Assembly (NCBI GenBank): GCA_031556065.1
Contig: JAVBTR010000039.1
Location: forward strand, 3,575-67,574
DNA: 64,000 nucleotides
Reading direction: 5' to 3'
Source of the DNA: JAVBTR01 sp031556065
GTDB taxonomy: Bacteria; Bacillota; Clostridia; Christensenellales; Aristaeellaceae
The notes under the pieces were generated by a model, which ran no database searches, was not told where the DNA came from, and worked only from the letters and a program-made list of their open reading frames with translations. Positions within the stretch are counted from its first letter, which is position 1. Every line of letters begins with the position of its first letter. A program made the translations under genes and the position numbers. Positions 50,749-59,148 of this stretch are shown one piece after another.

Positions 50749-52490
50749 TATTCCTCGCCCCCCTTCTCAAGTCCGTTTTGAAGGGCATAGGTTTCGTAAT
50801 AATAACCTTTTTGCTTCACAAGCTCCTCATGGGTGCCACGCTCAGCAATGCCTCCATCTTTTAAAACCAGAATCAAATCCGCATCCTTAAGGGAAGAAAT
50901 GCGCTGGGCGATAATGATCTTGGAACAGCGGTAAGGCAGGCCTTCCAGTTGCTTCTGGATATATTTTTCCGTTTCCATATCCACAGCAGAGGTAGTATCG
51001 TCCATAACTAAAATCGCCGGCTCCATGGCCAAGGCACGTGCCAGAGCAATGCGCTGCCGCTGGCCACCAGAAAGGCCCACGCCCCGCTCACCGATAATGG
51101 TATCATAGCCCTCCGGCATTTTTTGCACAAAGGCATCCGCGTCCGCCCGGCGGGCATAATCGTGAACCTGGCCTTCCGTTAGCGCCTGATGGCCAAAGGC
51201 GATGTTCCCTTCAACCGTATCGGAAAAAAGAAACACATCCTGGGTGGCGCAGCCGATGCCGTGGCGCAGCTCCTGCAATTTCCAGTCCTTCACGTTCACG
51301 CCGTCCACCAGAATTTCCCCGCCTGTTACATCGTAAAAGCGGCTTAAGAGGTTTACCAGCGTGGTTTTGCCGGAGCCCGTAGGTCCCATAATGGCCAAGG
51401 TCTGGCCCGGTTCCAAGGTGAAATCCACATGCTCGAACACGGGCTTTTTCTTGCTGTAGCCAAAGGTTACATTTTTGAACGCGATCTGCCCCTGCATGCC
51501 TTCCCGGCGCTTGGCTTCCTTGGCATCCCTGATCACAGGCTTGGAATAGTAGATTTCCATTACCTTGTTGGCGCAGGTAGAAAACCGCTGGTAGTCGTTA
51601 AGCAGTGGCCCCAGGTTGCGCATGGGATTGGAAAGGGCCCAGGAAAGGCTGGTAAACACGGTTAATTCACCTGGGGTAATCTCGCCCCAAATAATGAACA
51701 GGCCACCCACGAACACGGTAATCAGTGTCATGGTGTTGGCCAAAAGCTCAATGAAGGGGTAAAAGGACAGCCACAATTTATTGATATCCAGGTTGGCCTG
51801 CAAAAAATCGTGGTTACGCTTATCGAATTGCTCGTTTTCGTATTCTTCCCGGGCGAAGGCTTTCACCACACGGTTCCCGGCAATATTCTCCTGGGCGGCG
51901 GTATTCATATCCGCCAGGCGTTCACGCATGGCCATGAAAAGCTTACGCACCTTGCCTGAATAGATTTTCGTAATGACCATTAAAATAGGGGTGACCAAGA
52001 TCAGCGCCAAAGTCAACTTCCAACTGATAAGAAAAAAGCAGATCAGCGTGGAAATGAGCATGGTCACGGAATCGGTCACCTGATAAATAATATAGGAAAG
52101 AAAATGGCGGCACCAATCCAAATCCCCCGTCATGCGGGTCATCAGATCCCCAGTGCGGTTGCGGTCGAAAAAGCGGATGTCTTCGTGCTGCAAGGACATG
52201 AATAGCTTTTGCCGCAAATTTTTAATAACATTCTGGCTGGATGTTTCAAGACACAGCACCATGAAATACCGGGATACCTCGCGAATCACTTTCACCACCA
52301 GCATTACAACCAGAATGCCGATCAGCGGCTGGGCATTCTGCGCGATGATGACTTCATCCACCAGTTTGGAAGTCATTATCGGGTTCACTAAAAGCATGAT
52401 GCAAGTCACAACGGAAATGCATAGGGCCACGATATGCCACTTGTGCAGGTGTCGGTCCATGTTCGCCCAGAGCCATTTGATCTGGTGCAT
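50748..52490 (-). CDS. ABC exporter half-transporter, first subunit
   Basis: 580 aa from ATG 52490, 8 bases after GGAGGG; the frame is open 15 codons further up without a ribosome site. The ATPase has GPTGSGKTT, LSGGQRQR and ILVMDDTTSAVD. Asp instead of Glu after Walker B makes this the degenerate-site subunit (YheI/BmrC type). It leads the operon from a TTGTAA-17-TATACT promoter. Confidence 0.92.
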   Translation of the reverse strand: MHQIKWLWANMDRHLHKWHIVALCISVVTCIMLLVNPIMTSKLVDEVIIAQNAQPLIGILVVMLVVKVIREVSRYFMVLCLETSSQNVIKNLRQKLFMSLQHEDIRFFDRNRTGDLMTRMTGDLDWCRHFLSYIIYQVTDSVTMLISTLICFFLISWKLTLALILVTPILMVITKIYSGKVRKLFMAMRERLADMNTAAQENIAGNRVVKAFAREEYENEQFDKRNHDFLQANLDINKLWLSFYPFIELLANTMTLITVFVGGLFIIWGEITPGELTVFTSLSWALSNPMRNLGPLLNDYQRFSTCANKVMEIYYSKPVIRDAKEAKRREGMQGQIAFKNVTFGYSKKKPVFEHVDFTLEPGQTLAIMGPTGSGKTTLVNLLSRFYDVTGGEILVDGVNVKDWKLQELRHGIGCATQDVFLFSDTVEGNIAFGHQALTEGQVHDYARRADADAFVQKMPEGYDTIIGERGVGLSGGQRQRIALARALAMEPAILVMDDTTSAVDMETEKYIQKQLEGLPYRCSKIIIAQRISSLKDADLILVLKDGGIAERGTHEELVKQKGYYYETYALQNGLEKGGEE

Positions 52491-52522
52491 GACGGTCGCC
52501 CTCCATAATAATGATAATGGAA

Positions 52523-52551
52523 AGTATAGACTCATTCATGCCAAATTACAA
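52523..52551 (-). promoter_or_regulatory. promoter of the second ABC exporter operon
   Basis: TTGTAA (52546-52551) and TATACT (52523-52528) on the minus strand, 17 bases apart, 33 bases before the start codon. Confidence 0.65.
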
Positions 52552-52569
52552 TGAACGAAATGTCGATTT

Positions 52570-54069
52570 TTAGATACATTTAACACAAAACCAATCAAAA
52601 TCGGCCTTGCGCCTGATGCCTGTGGAACCATTTGTGGCAAACATGCCCACCATGGTGCCTGTGTGGCGCTTGGGGTGGTTGGCACCTTCATCAGCCAGAT
52701 AGATGCAGTTTTCAAGGGTGGTTATTTTTTTCCACTCCCCATCAGGGGCACGAAAATAGAAGGTGCGTTCAAGGCCGTTTACATTCACAGCCAAATCTAC
52801 CGTATCGTATGAATAGGGCACGCTGGCCTTTAACTGCTGGCCATCGCCTGTATCAAACCGCAGCTCCAGTCCGCCTTTCACCTTGGAAAGCTTAATATAG
52901 GTTTTCGTATCGTAGTAGCAAAGCAGCCCTGCCTGCTCCCCTTGGAATTCCGGGGCATAGGTCAGTCGGGTTTCCGCCCTGTAGCAATGCTCGGTTTCAC
53001 GTACCACAGTGGCATTTCGCATACGCCTTTCGTGCACATCGAAATCCCCTGTCCAGATACGCAGGCAGCCGTCTGCCACCTCCCTTTCGCTGTTAGGGGT
53101 GCGGATGGTACGAAAACGGGAATTGATCGGGCCATTAAAATCATCGAACAGCTGGGTGTTAATCTTCTGAATGGTGCCTTGGAAGGGCGGTTCTATTTCA
53201 TTTTGAGGATCGGCCATATGAGGCCAGCCTTTATTATCCCAGGTGATTTCTTGCAAGCTGGTTTCCCGGCCAAGAACGGTGTATCTGCCATTGACCGGTC
53301 TTGCGCAAAGATACATGGCATACCAGCGGCCATCTGGCAGTTCAAAAAACATGGCATGGCCGCAGCGCTGAAGCCGCGCTGTTTCATCGTTCTGCTTCAA
53401 GATTGGGTTATGAGGGCAGATTTCATACGGGCCCATCAGGGCCGCGCTCCGTGCCACGGTTACCCGGTGGCCATAACCAGTGCCACCCTCAGCCAAAATG
53501 GCATAATATAGGCCATCCTTCATAAACACATGAGGGCCTTCCGGGGCCTTCTCCCCTGTGCCTGCCCAGACGCACAGGCTATCGCCTATGATTTCAGAAC
53601 AATCATTGCTAATTGGCGTAACAGTGATCCCTGGAGCGGTGATCATGTAATGCTTTCCGTCTGTATCCACGAAATGGCTGGGATCGATAAAATCTGCCTC
53701 CAGGCAAACAGGCTTGGAATAAGGCCCTTCAGGGTGCTCCGCCCACATGACCAATTGCCGCCTTAGCACCTTCTTTTCTCGGTTGCCTTCGCCGGAAAGC
53801 CGCAAGGGTGCAAAAATCCAATACTTGCCATTGCTAAAAGAAATATCCGGTGCCCAGATGCCGTGGCTGTCGGGGATATCCGTTAAATCCAGCCAATCCG
53901 GGTTATCAATGCCGTGACCCACGATTTCCCAATTGACTAAATCTGTCGATCTTGAAATCGGTATAGCCGGGAAATATTGAAAAGAAGAGTGCACCATATA
54001 ATAGGCGCCCTCCGCGTAGATGATGGAAGGATCGGGAAACATGCCTCGAACGATTGGGTTTTGAACCAT
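52570..54069 (-). CDS. glycoside hydrolase family 43, beta-xylosidase/arabinofuranosidase type
   Basis: 499 aa, no signal peptide, so it acts on imported oligosaccharides. The five-bladed propeller (about 1-310) carries the catalytic set: Asp13 in MFPDPSI (base), Asp130 in FIDPSHFVDTDG (pKa modulator) and Glu177 in PEGPH (acid). A C-terminal concanavalin-like GH43_C2 domain (about 320-499) follows, as in XynB xylosidases. ATG 54069 is 6 bases from GAGGTG. Substrate could be xylo- or arabino-oligosaccharides. Confidence 0.93.
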   Translation of the reverse strand: MVQNPIVRGMFPDPSIIYAEGAYYMVHSSFQYFPAIPISRSTDLVNWEIVGHGIDNPDWLDLTDIPDSHGIWAPDISFSNGKYWIFAPLRLSGEGNREKKVLRRQLVMWAEHPEGPYSKPVCLEADFIDPSHFVDTDGKHYMITAPGITVTPISNDCSEIIGDSLCVWAGTGEKAPEGPHVFMKDGLYYAILAEGGTGYGHRVTVARSAALMGPYEICPHNPILKQNDETARLQRCGHAMFFELPDGRWYAMYLCARPVNGRYTVLGRETSLQEITWDNKGWPHMADPQNEIEPPFQGTIQKINTQLFDDFNGPINSRFRTIRTPNSEREVADGCLRIWTGDFDVHERRMRNATVVRETEHCYRAETRLTYAPEFQGEQAGLLCYYDTKTYIKLSKVKGGLELRFDTGDGQQLKASVPYSYDTVDLAVNVNGLERTFYFRAPDGEWKKITTLENCIYLADEGANHPKRHTGTMVGMFATNGSTGIRRKADFDWFCVKCI

Positions 54070-54083
54070 CTTGGTCACCTCTT

Positions 54084-54521
54084 TCAGATATAATACATTG
54101 GCTCTTGGCCCGCCTGGGCCTGATGGGCTAATTCAACCACGTTCACTTGATTCAGCGCCTTTTTCACCGCTTCATCCGCTTTTTCAATCACCAGGCCATT
54201 GATCACCGTATCCACCTGAGGGGCCTTTTCCAGCACCCGCTCCTGAGCTCCTTCAAACAAGGCACCTTCGACCACCCTTAAAACATCGTAGCAGCTCACA
54301 TTGGTAATATGTTCGCACAAAAAGTAGCCCCCCTGGGCTCCTTTGACGGATTTCACAAACCCGCCCTTTTTAAGCAGTGCGAAGACCTGTTCCAGGTAAA
54401 TTTTCGATATGCCCAGCTCCGTTGAAATGCGGTTGACCGTTATAGGTTCATCGTCTGTCTGATGGTGCACCATAAAGATCATTGCGGCCAGCGCATAACG
54501 CCCCTTTGCCGATATCCGCAT
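54084..54521 (-). CDS. Rrf2 family transcriptional regulator
   Basis: 145 aa. The winged HTH (MRISAKGRYALAAMIFM, ISTELGISKIYLEQVF, LLKKGGFVKSVKGAQGGY) is clear. The three-cysteine cluster loop of IscR is missing; the only cysteines are in FLCEH and VSCYD near residues 75-85. A CymR-like, cluster-free or partner-protein mode is therefore more likely. A consensus promoter and a dyad lie upstream. It is 15 bases before the GH43 gene and may be co-transcribed with it. Confidence 0.9.
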   Translation of the reverse strand: MRISAKGRYALAAMIFMVHHQTDDEPITVNRISTELGISKIYLEQVFALLKKGGFVKSVKGAQGGYFLCEHITNVSCYDVLRVVEGALFEGAQERVLEKAPQVDTVINGLVIEKADEAVKKALNQVNVVELAHQAQAGQEPMYYI

Positions 54522-54541
54522 TTCGTCACTTCCTTAAAACA

Positions 54542-54586
54542 TAGTAAACTTAGTGGTATTATATAAAAACCGCCAAGCGTTGTCAA
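54542..54586 (-). promoter_or_regulatory. Rrf2 gene promoter with overlapping operator-like site
   Basis: TTGACA (54581-54586), 17 bases, TATAAT (54558-54563): perfect consensus on the minus strand. ACTAAG-TTTACTA at about 54542-54554 sits at the expected transcription start and is a probable autoregulatory site. Confidence 0.75.
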
Positions 54587-54632
54587 TCGCCTGGGGGAAC
54601 ATAATACCAGTATAATCAAAATAACGCCAAGA

Positions 54633-54663
54633 ATCGGCAGCAGAAGGTTTTTCTGCTACCGAT
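54633..54663 (-). terminator. terminator of the iron-transporter ATPase gene
   Basis: ATCGGTAGCAGAA and TTCTGCTGCCGAT pair with one mismatch around AAACC on the minus strand, followed by TCTTGGCGTTATTTT, 70 bases past the ATPase stop. Confidence 0.65.
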
Positions 54664-54732
54664 CCTTTTGGCTTTTAAGGCTGATTTGCTTTGCCCAGAG
54701 CTCATTGGTCTGCCTTTTGATTGGCATCTACT

Positions 54733-55797
54733 TTAAAGCAAGTGGGCACATTCTTTGCTGAAACTGATGTGGGCTTCATCCCCCACATTAAAGATTTTCT
54801 TATTCACCGGGCAATTGTCGGCAATGCGCACCAATGTATCTCCCACCCGCACATGGTAGTTCTGGTAGCTGCCCATAAAGCAGCTCAGCTCCACCTTGCA
54901 AGGCAGCATACCACTGTCGCCAATGAGCACGGCCTCTGGCCGAAGAACAATTATGCAGGCCTCGCCCGCCTTCTTTTCCTCTGCTGTTTCCACTTCCACC
55001 GTTTGATCCCCGATGCGTACCGCCGCTACGCCTTTATCCCATGAGGCCACGTTACCCTTTAAAAAGTTGGCCTCCCCAATAAAATCGGCCACAAACTCGC
55101 TGTTGGGGTGGTAGTATATTGCCATAGGCGTACCCATTTGGGCAATAACGCCCTTATTCATAATAATAATCTGATCGGAGATGGACATGGCTTCCGATTG
55201 GTCATGTGTTACGTAAACAGCTGTGATCCCAAGCCGCTGCTGGATCCGCCGTATTTCCGTACGCATGTTGACCCTTAGCTTCGCGTCTAGGTTCGAAAGG
55301 GGTTCATCGAACAAAAGCACTCCCGGCTCCACCACCAGTGCCCTGGCCAAAGCCACCCGCTGCTGCTGGCCGCCGGATAATTGGTTGGTCATGCGGGTTT
55401 CCATACCGCCCATTTCCACCAGCTCCAAAACGGCCTTTACCTTCGCTTCAATGTCCGATTTAGACAGCTTTCTTAATTTCAACCCATAGGCCACGTTGTC
55501 GAACACATTATAATGTGGGAACAAGGCATAGCTTTGGAACACCATGGCCGTATCCCGCTTGTTGGGGGTTAACGCGTTAATGGCTTCCCCACCCAAGTAA
55601 ATTTCCCCTTCATCGGGGCTTTCAAACCCGGCGATCATCCGAAGGGTTGTGGTCTTCCCGCAGCCAGAAGGGCCTAAAAGCGTTACAAAGCTGCCTGCTT
55701 CGATGGTCACCGAAACATCCTTCACAGCATAAAAATCCTGCCCGGTTTTAGGGTCCTGATATATTTTAGAAATGCTTTCCAGCACCACATTCTTCAT
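54733..55797 (-). CDS. ABC transporter ATP-binding protein, FbpC/PotA-like
   Basis: 354 aa. Walker A GPSGCGKTT, Q-loop MVFQSYALFPH, signature LSGGQQQR and Walker B VLLFDEPLSNLD are followed by a C-terminal TOBE/regulatory region (about 240-354). This is the CUT1/Fe3+/polyamine importer type. It overlaps the fused permease by 4 bases. With the neighbouring iron-type binding protein, ferric iron import is the best guess; phosphonate or polyamine cannot be excluded. Confidence 0.92.
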   Translation of the reverse strand: MKNVVLESISKIYQDPKTGQDFYAVKDVSVTIEAGSFVTLLGPSGCGKTTTLRMIAGFESPDEGEIYLGGEAINALTPNKRDTAMVFQSYALFPHYNVFDNVAYGLKLRKLSKSDIEAKVKAVLELVEMGGMETRMTNQLSGGQQQRVALARALVVEPGVLLFDEPLSNLDAKLRVNMRTEIRRIQQRLGITAVYVTHDQSEAMSISDQIIIMNKGVIAQMGTPMAIYYHPNSEFVADFIGEANFLKGNVASWDKGVAAVRIGDQTVEVETAEEKKAGEACIIVLRPEAVLIGDSGMLPCKVELSCFMGSYQNYHVRVGDTLVRIADNCPVNKKIFNVGDEAHISFSKECAHLL

Positions 55798-57512
55798 TTG
55801 CCTTTGCCCCCCTTAAGCTTTTTACTGGTACCGAAATACTTAATAAACAAGTTCATCAATAAAATCGACGCATACACAATGGCGATCAAAATCGCAGCAT
55901 AAGCACAGGCCACCCCATACTTGCCTTTTTCCGCAAACTCATTAATCTGGGTGGTAATCAAAAGATACTGGGGCGTTACCAGCAAAATAATAGCGCTGAT
56001 GGCTGTAATCGATCGAACAAAGGTGGTAACCAGCCCGGAAAAGAAGCTATCCTTTATAAGGGGCAGCGTCACGCTCATAAACACCTTGCCGCTTCCGGCA
56101 CCCAGATCATAAGCGCTTTCTTCTATGGATTTATCGATCTGCCTCAGAGCTGAAATACCGCTTCTGGTCCCCACTGGCAGGCTTCTTACAATAAATACAA
56201 TAATCAAGATTAACCCGGAACCGTAGAGCCCCTGCATGATCCCTGTACCAAAAAGCCCGTTGGCATAGCCTCTGATATACCCAATGCCCAGCACTGTGCC
56301 AGGCACCGCCATGGCCAGCATGCTCACAAACTCGATAAACGCTTTGGATTTAAACTTCTTTTTTACTACCAGGTAACTAATAATCATGGATAAGAGGGCC
56401 GTAATGGGCGAAGCGATCAGGCTTAAAACAAAGGAATCGCGAAAAGCCTTCAGCCCCGAATACTTAAACATGTATTCGAAATGCTTCAGCGTCAGGCTAT
56501 AATCCCGGCCCCACAAATTAAACAAAGCTCCAAAGGGAATGGATACATACATCAGCACCACAAAAAAGGAAAACAAACCGCAAAACAAGGTCAGCGGCAC
56601 GGTAACACTTTTGTCTGTGATCAGCATCCTTTCTCGTGACGCCTTGCCGCTTAAGGTGGCCACCGTCTTTTTCTCCAAATAATATTTCTGTATCAAAAAC
56701 AATACAAGGGTCAACATCAATAGCACAACAGCCATGGCCGCCGCGCCTACCTTATCGTAGGCCCCGGTCACCTGTAAATAAATGGTGGTAGCCAGGGTAT
56801 CAAAGCTGCCGCCGATGATCATGGGGTTGGCGAAATCCGCCACGGATTCAATAAACGTCACCAGAAAAGCATTCCCAAGTCCCGGTAAAAGCAGGGGCAG
56901 GGTTACCGTGGTAAACACCTTAAACCGGCTGGCTCCCAGGTTCCGGCTGGCCTCCTCCAGGGACGGATCAATATTCTTTAAAAGCCCCTTAAGCATCAAA
57001 TAACAGACAGGAAAAAACGTTAACGTCTGCACAATGGCAATGCCGTGGAGACCATAAATATTCGAATCATAAATACTAAAAAGGGTACGGGTAATCAGCC
57101 CCGCCCGGCCAAAAAGCAAGATCATGCTCAGGGATAGCACAAAGGGCGGTGACACCACCGGCAGCATGGAAACCACATCAAACAGCTTTTTGACCGCCCT
57201 AAATCTTACCTTCACATACACATCCACATAGGCAAAAAGCAGCCCCAGCACTGTAGACGCGATTCCTACAATAAACCCCAGCTCCAACGTGTTGGTAAAC
57301 GCGGTCCGAAACCGCTTCATATCCAAAACACGCTTGAAAATATCCAGGGTAAACCCTTCCCCCTTCACAAACACGCTGTCGATTAACAGCATGGCCAGGG
57401 GATACAAAATAAACAACGCCAGAAACACCAGCAAGACCCCAATGGTCCCTACCATCACAGGGTCCTTAAAAAACTTCTTCCGTTCAAGCCTAACGCTTTG
57501 GGTATGGTTCAC
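55794..57512 (-). CDS. fused ABC importer permease, FbpB-like
   Basis: 572 aa with about 12 helices, two permease domains in one chain. Each half has its EAA-type loop: LEEASRNLGASRFKVFTTVTLP (given as LEEASRNLGASRF) and IEESAYDLGAGSGKVFMSVTLP (given as IEESAYDLGAGSGKV). Fused permeases of this kind belong to iron(III), thiamine and aminoethylphosphonate importers. GTG 57512 is 10 bases from GAGGAGG. A 434-base interval full of repeats separates it from the binding-protein gene. Confidence 0.92.
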   Translation of the reverse strand: MNHTQSVRLERKKFFKDPVMVGTIGVLLVFLALFILYPLAMLLIDSVFVKGEGFTLDIFKRVLDMKRFRTAFTNTLELGFIVGIASTVLGLLFAYVDVYVKVRFRAVKKLFDVVSMLPVVSPPFVLSLSMILLFGRAGLITRTLFSIYDSNIYGLHGIAIVQTLTFFPVCYLMLKGLLKNIDPSLEEASRNLGASRFKVFTTVTLPLLLPGLGNAFLVTFIESVADFANPMIIGGSFDTLATTIYLQVTGAYDKVGAAAMAVVLLMLTLVLFLIQKYYLEKKTVATLSGKASRERMLITDKSVTVPLTLFCGLFSFFVVLMYVSIPFGALFNLWGRDYSLTLKHFEYMFKYSGLKAFRDSFVLSLIASPITALLSMIISYLVVKKKFKSKAFIEFVSMLAMAVPGTVLGIGYIRGYANGLFGTGIMQGLYGSGLILIIVFIVRSLPVGTRSGISALRQIDKSIEESAYDLGAGSGKVFMSVTLPLIKDSFFSGLVTTFVRSITAISAIILLVTPQYLLITTQINEFAEKGKYGVACAYAAILIAIVYASILLMNLFIKYFGTSKKLKGGKGK

Positions 57513-57535
57513 GCAAGAGGCACCTCCTCTGATCT

Positions 57536-57623
57536 GCGAGAGGGGAAACTTTTCGAAAAAAAGGGGGCTTCGTCCCCCCTAGTGAGGCGAAGCCTCCCCT
57601 TTCGCGCTTTCCCTCTTAAAAAC
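57536..57623. repeat. hairpin repeat, copy D (degenerate)
   Basis: GCGAGAGGGG (57536-57545) can pair with CCCCTTTCGC (57596-57605). The inner bases AACTTTTCGAAAAAAAG match copy B, but the right inner arm is replaced by two small hairpins, GGGGGCTTCGTCCCCC and GAGGCGAAGCCTC. The tail TTTCCCTCTTAAAAACTCC is a worn version of the conserved one. Confidence 0.6.
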
Positions 57624-57682
57624 TCCGTTACGGGAATGTATTTTCCCGATACCCACTGGGTTTCCCTTGGAGAGGGTTAGAG

Positions 57683-57930
57683 CTGTCGCAGTAAGAATAA
57701 GGGAAACGCAAGGGGCTTTGCCCCTTGACCCCACAAAGGGATACATCCCTTTGATCCCATTATGGGATTTTTAAAGGATGAAATCCCTTAAGCTGGGTCT
57801 GGTGAGTGATGCGAGCGTATCCAGTAGATGCGCTTAGCGAGCTGAACGAATCAACCGAAACAGAGCCGCTGCAAGCGGCGACAATTGAGGTTGCGGATCA
57901 GCGTCCCAGCGTTTCCCCTTATTGCGACAG
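57683..57930. repeat. 248-bp element with terminal inverted repeats (MITE-like)
   Basis: CTGTCGCA..AATAAGGG.AAACGC at the left end (57683-57709) is repeated inverted at the right end (57909-57930, GCGTTTCCCCTTATTGCGACAG in two parts). Inside are palindromic units: AAGGGGCTTTGCCCCTT, AAAGGGATACATCCCTTT, ATCCCATTATGGGAT and GCCGCTGCAAGCGGC. No transposase is encoded and no clear target duplication is visible. This accounts for most of the gene-free stretch 57513-57946. Confidence 0.65.
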
Positions 57931-57946
57931 CCTCACAGTGCTTTCA

Positions 57947-59023
57947 TTATTCTGTCTTAAACCTGTCATCAGCCGCGGCGCCAATGGCATTGAAATAGTC
58001 TTCCACGTATTTGGATGTGTTGGCTTTGGCATCTTCAAAGTCGTATTCAATTACGTTTTCAGGATCAAGGCCGAAGGCGGTGGCTTCTTCAGGCTGCTCG
58101 CCGTTATCGATAACGAGGAACTGATAGCTTTCGTTTTCCTTAGCAATATTCACGCAATCGGGGCTCAAAGCATATTCGATCCAGAGCTTCGCCGCAGCGG
58201 TATGCTTGGCGCCCTTGAAGATGGCGGTAGCACCAATTTCAAAGGAGGTGCCGCCGGATGGAATAATCAGTTCGATGTTGTCGTAACCGTCTAAAATCTG
58301 GGTAATACCATCGTGCAGGAAGCCAATGCCGATAACGCATTCACCCACGCCCACTTTTTTGCTGGGGCCAGAGCCGGATTTGGTGTACTGGGCAATGTTC
58401 TTATCCAGTTCCACAAAATACGCCATGGCTTCGTCATGGCCCTTCATTTGGACCATGGTGTTGATCACCAGCTTGGCGGTGCCGGCAGTGTTGGGGTTGG
58501 AACTCCAAATCAGGCCCTTGTATTCAGGCTTAAGCAGGTCATCCCAATCAGCAGGGGCATCCAGACCCAGGCGCGCCAGTTCTTCCGTGTTCACCATAAA
58601 GCCCAGAATGCCTTTATAGATGCCGTACCAGCAGCCATCCTTATCCCGGTACATAGCACCCAAGAGGTGAGATGCGTTTTTCGCTTCGTAGGCTTCCAGC
58701 AAGCCCTTGGCAGCGGATTCGTTATAAGGATCAGTGGTGCCGCCGAACCATACATCAGCAGAGGGGTTGCCATTCTCTTCTTCGATCTTGGCAGCCACTT
58801 CACCGGTGGATAGACGCTGACGGTTTACTTTAATACCATAGAGCTTTTCAAACTGATCGCAGGCAGCGTTTAAATACGCTTCCTCGCAGCTGCCGTAAAC
58901 GGTCAATTCGCCTTCAGCCTTGGCTGCATCGATCAGAGCCTGGTCAATGGCTTCGGCATAGGAAATGCTTGTCATGCCCAACAAAAGCATGGCTGTCAAG
59001 AGTAACGCTAAGAACCTTTTCAT
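57947..59023 (-). CDS. ABC transporter binding protein, ferric-iron type
   Basis: 358 aa with a signal peptide (MKRFLALLLTAMLLLGMTSISYA, 1-23; no lipobox). The mature part follows the SBP_bac_6/FbpA pattern: ELTVYGSCEEAYLNAACDQF, ADVWFGGTTDPYNESAAKGLLEAYE in part, and WSSNPNTAGTA. Fe3+ (perhaps with a small-molecule chelate) or a phosphonate is the expected ligand. ATG 59023 follows GGAGG at 11 bases. It is the first gene of the transporter locus. Confidence 0.88.
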   Translation of the reverse strand: MKRFLALLLTAMLLLGMTSISYAEAIDQALIDAAKAEGELTVYGSCEEAYLNAACDQFEKLYGIKVNRQRLSTGEVAAKIEEENGNPSADVWFGGTTDPYNESAAKGLLEAYEAKNASHLLGAMYRDKDGCWYGIYKGILGFMVNTEELARLGLDAPADWDDLLKPEYKGLIWSSNPNTAGTAKLVINTMVQMKGHDEAMAYFVELDKNIAQYTKSGSGPSKKVGVGECVIGIGFLHDGITQILDGYDNIELIIPSGGTSFEIGATAIFKGAKHTAAAKLWIEYALSPDCVNIAKENESYQFLVIDNGEQPEEATAFGLDPENVIEYDFEDAKANTSKYVEDYFNAIGAAADDRFKTE

Positions 59024-59072
59024 GGTAAACACATCCTCCATTGCTATTTTATTTTGGAAACCTTCTGGTATT

Positions 59073-59101
59073 AGAATAACATCTTCAAACCCTAAAGTCA
59101 A
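59073..59101 (-). promoter_or_regulatory. promoter of the iron-type transporter locus
   Basis: TTGACT (59096-59101) and TATTCT (59073-59078) on the minus strand, 17 bases apart, directly after the S41 protease terminator. Confidence 0.65.
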
Positions 59102-59106
59102 TGAAA

Positions 59107-59132
59107 AGGCTGGGATAAAATTACCCCAGCCT
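59107..59132 (-). terminator. terminator of the S41 protease gene
   Basis: AGGCTGGG pairs with CCCAGCCT on the minus strand and is followed by TTTTCATTG, 17 bases past the stop. Confidence 0.75.
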
Positions 59133-59148
59133 GTGGTTCCTGCCATAT

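Noticed and set aside
57806..58294. A 162-codon plus-strand open frame starting in the repeat element
   Set aside because: Its first part is repeat sequence and the rest is antisense to the iron-type binding protein.
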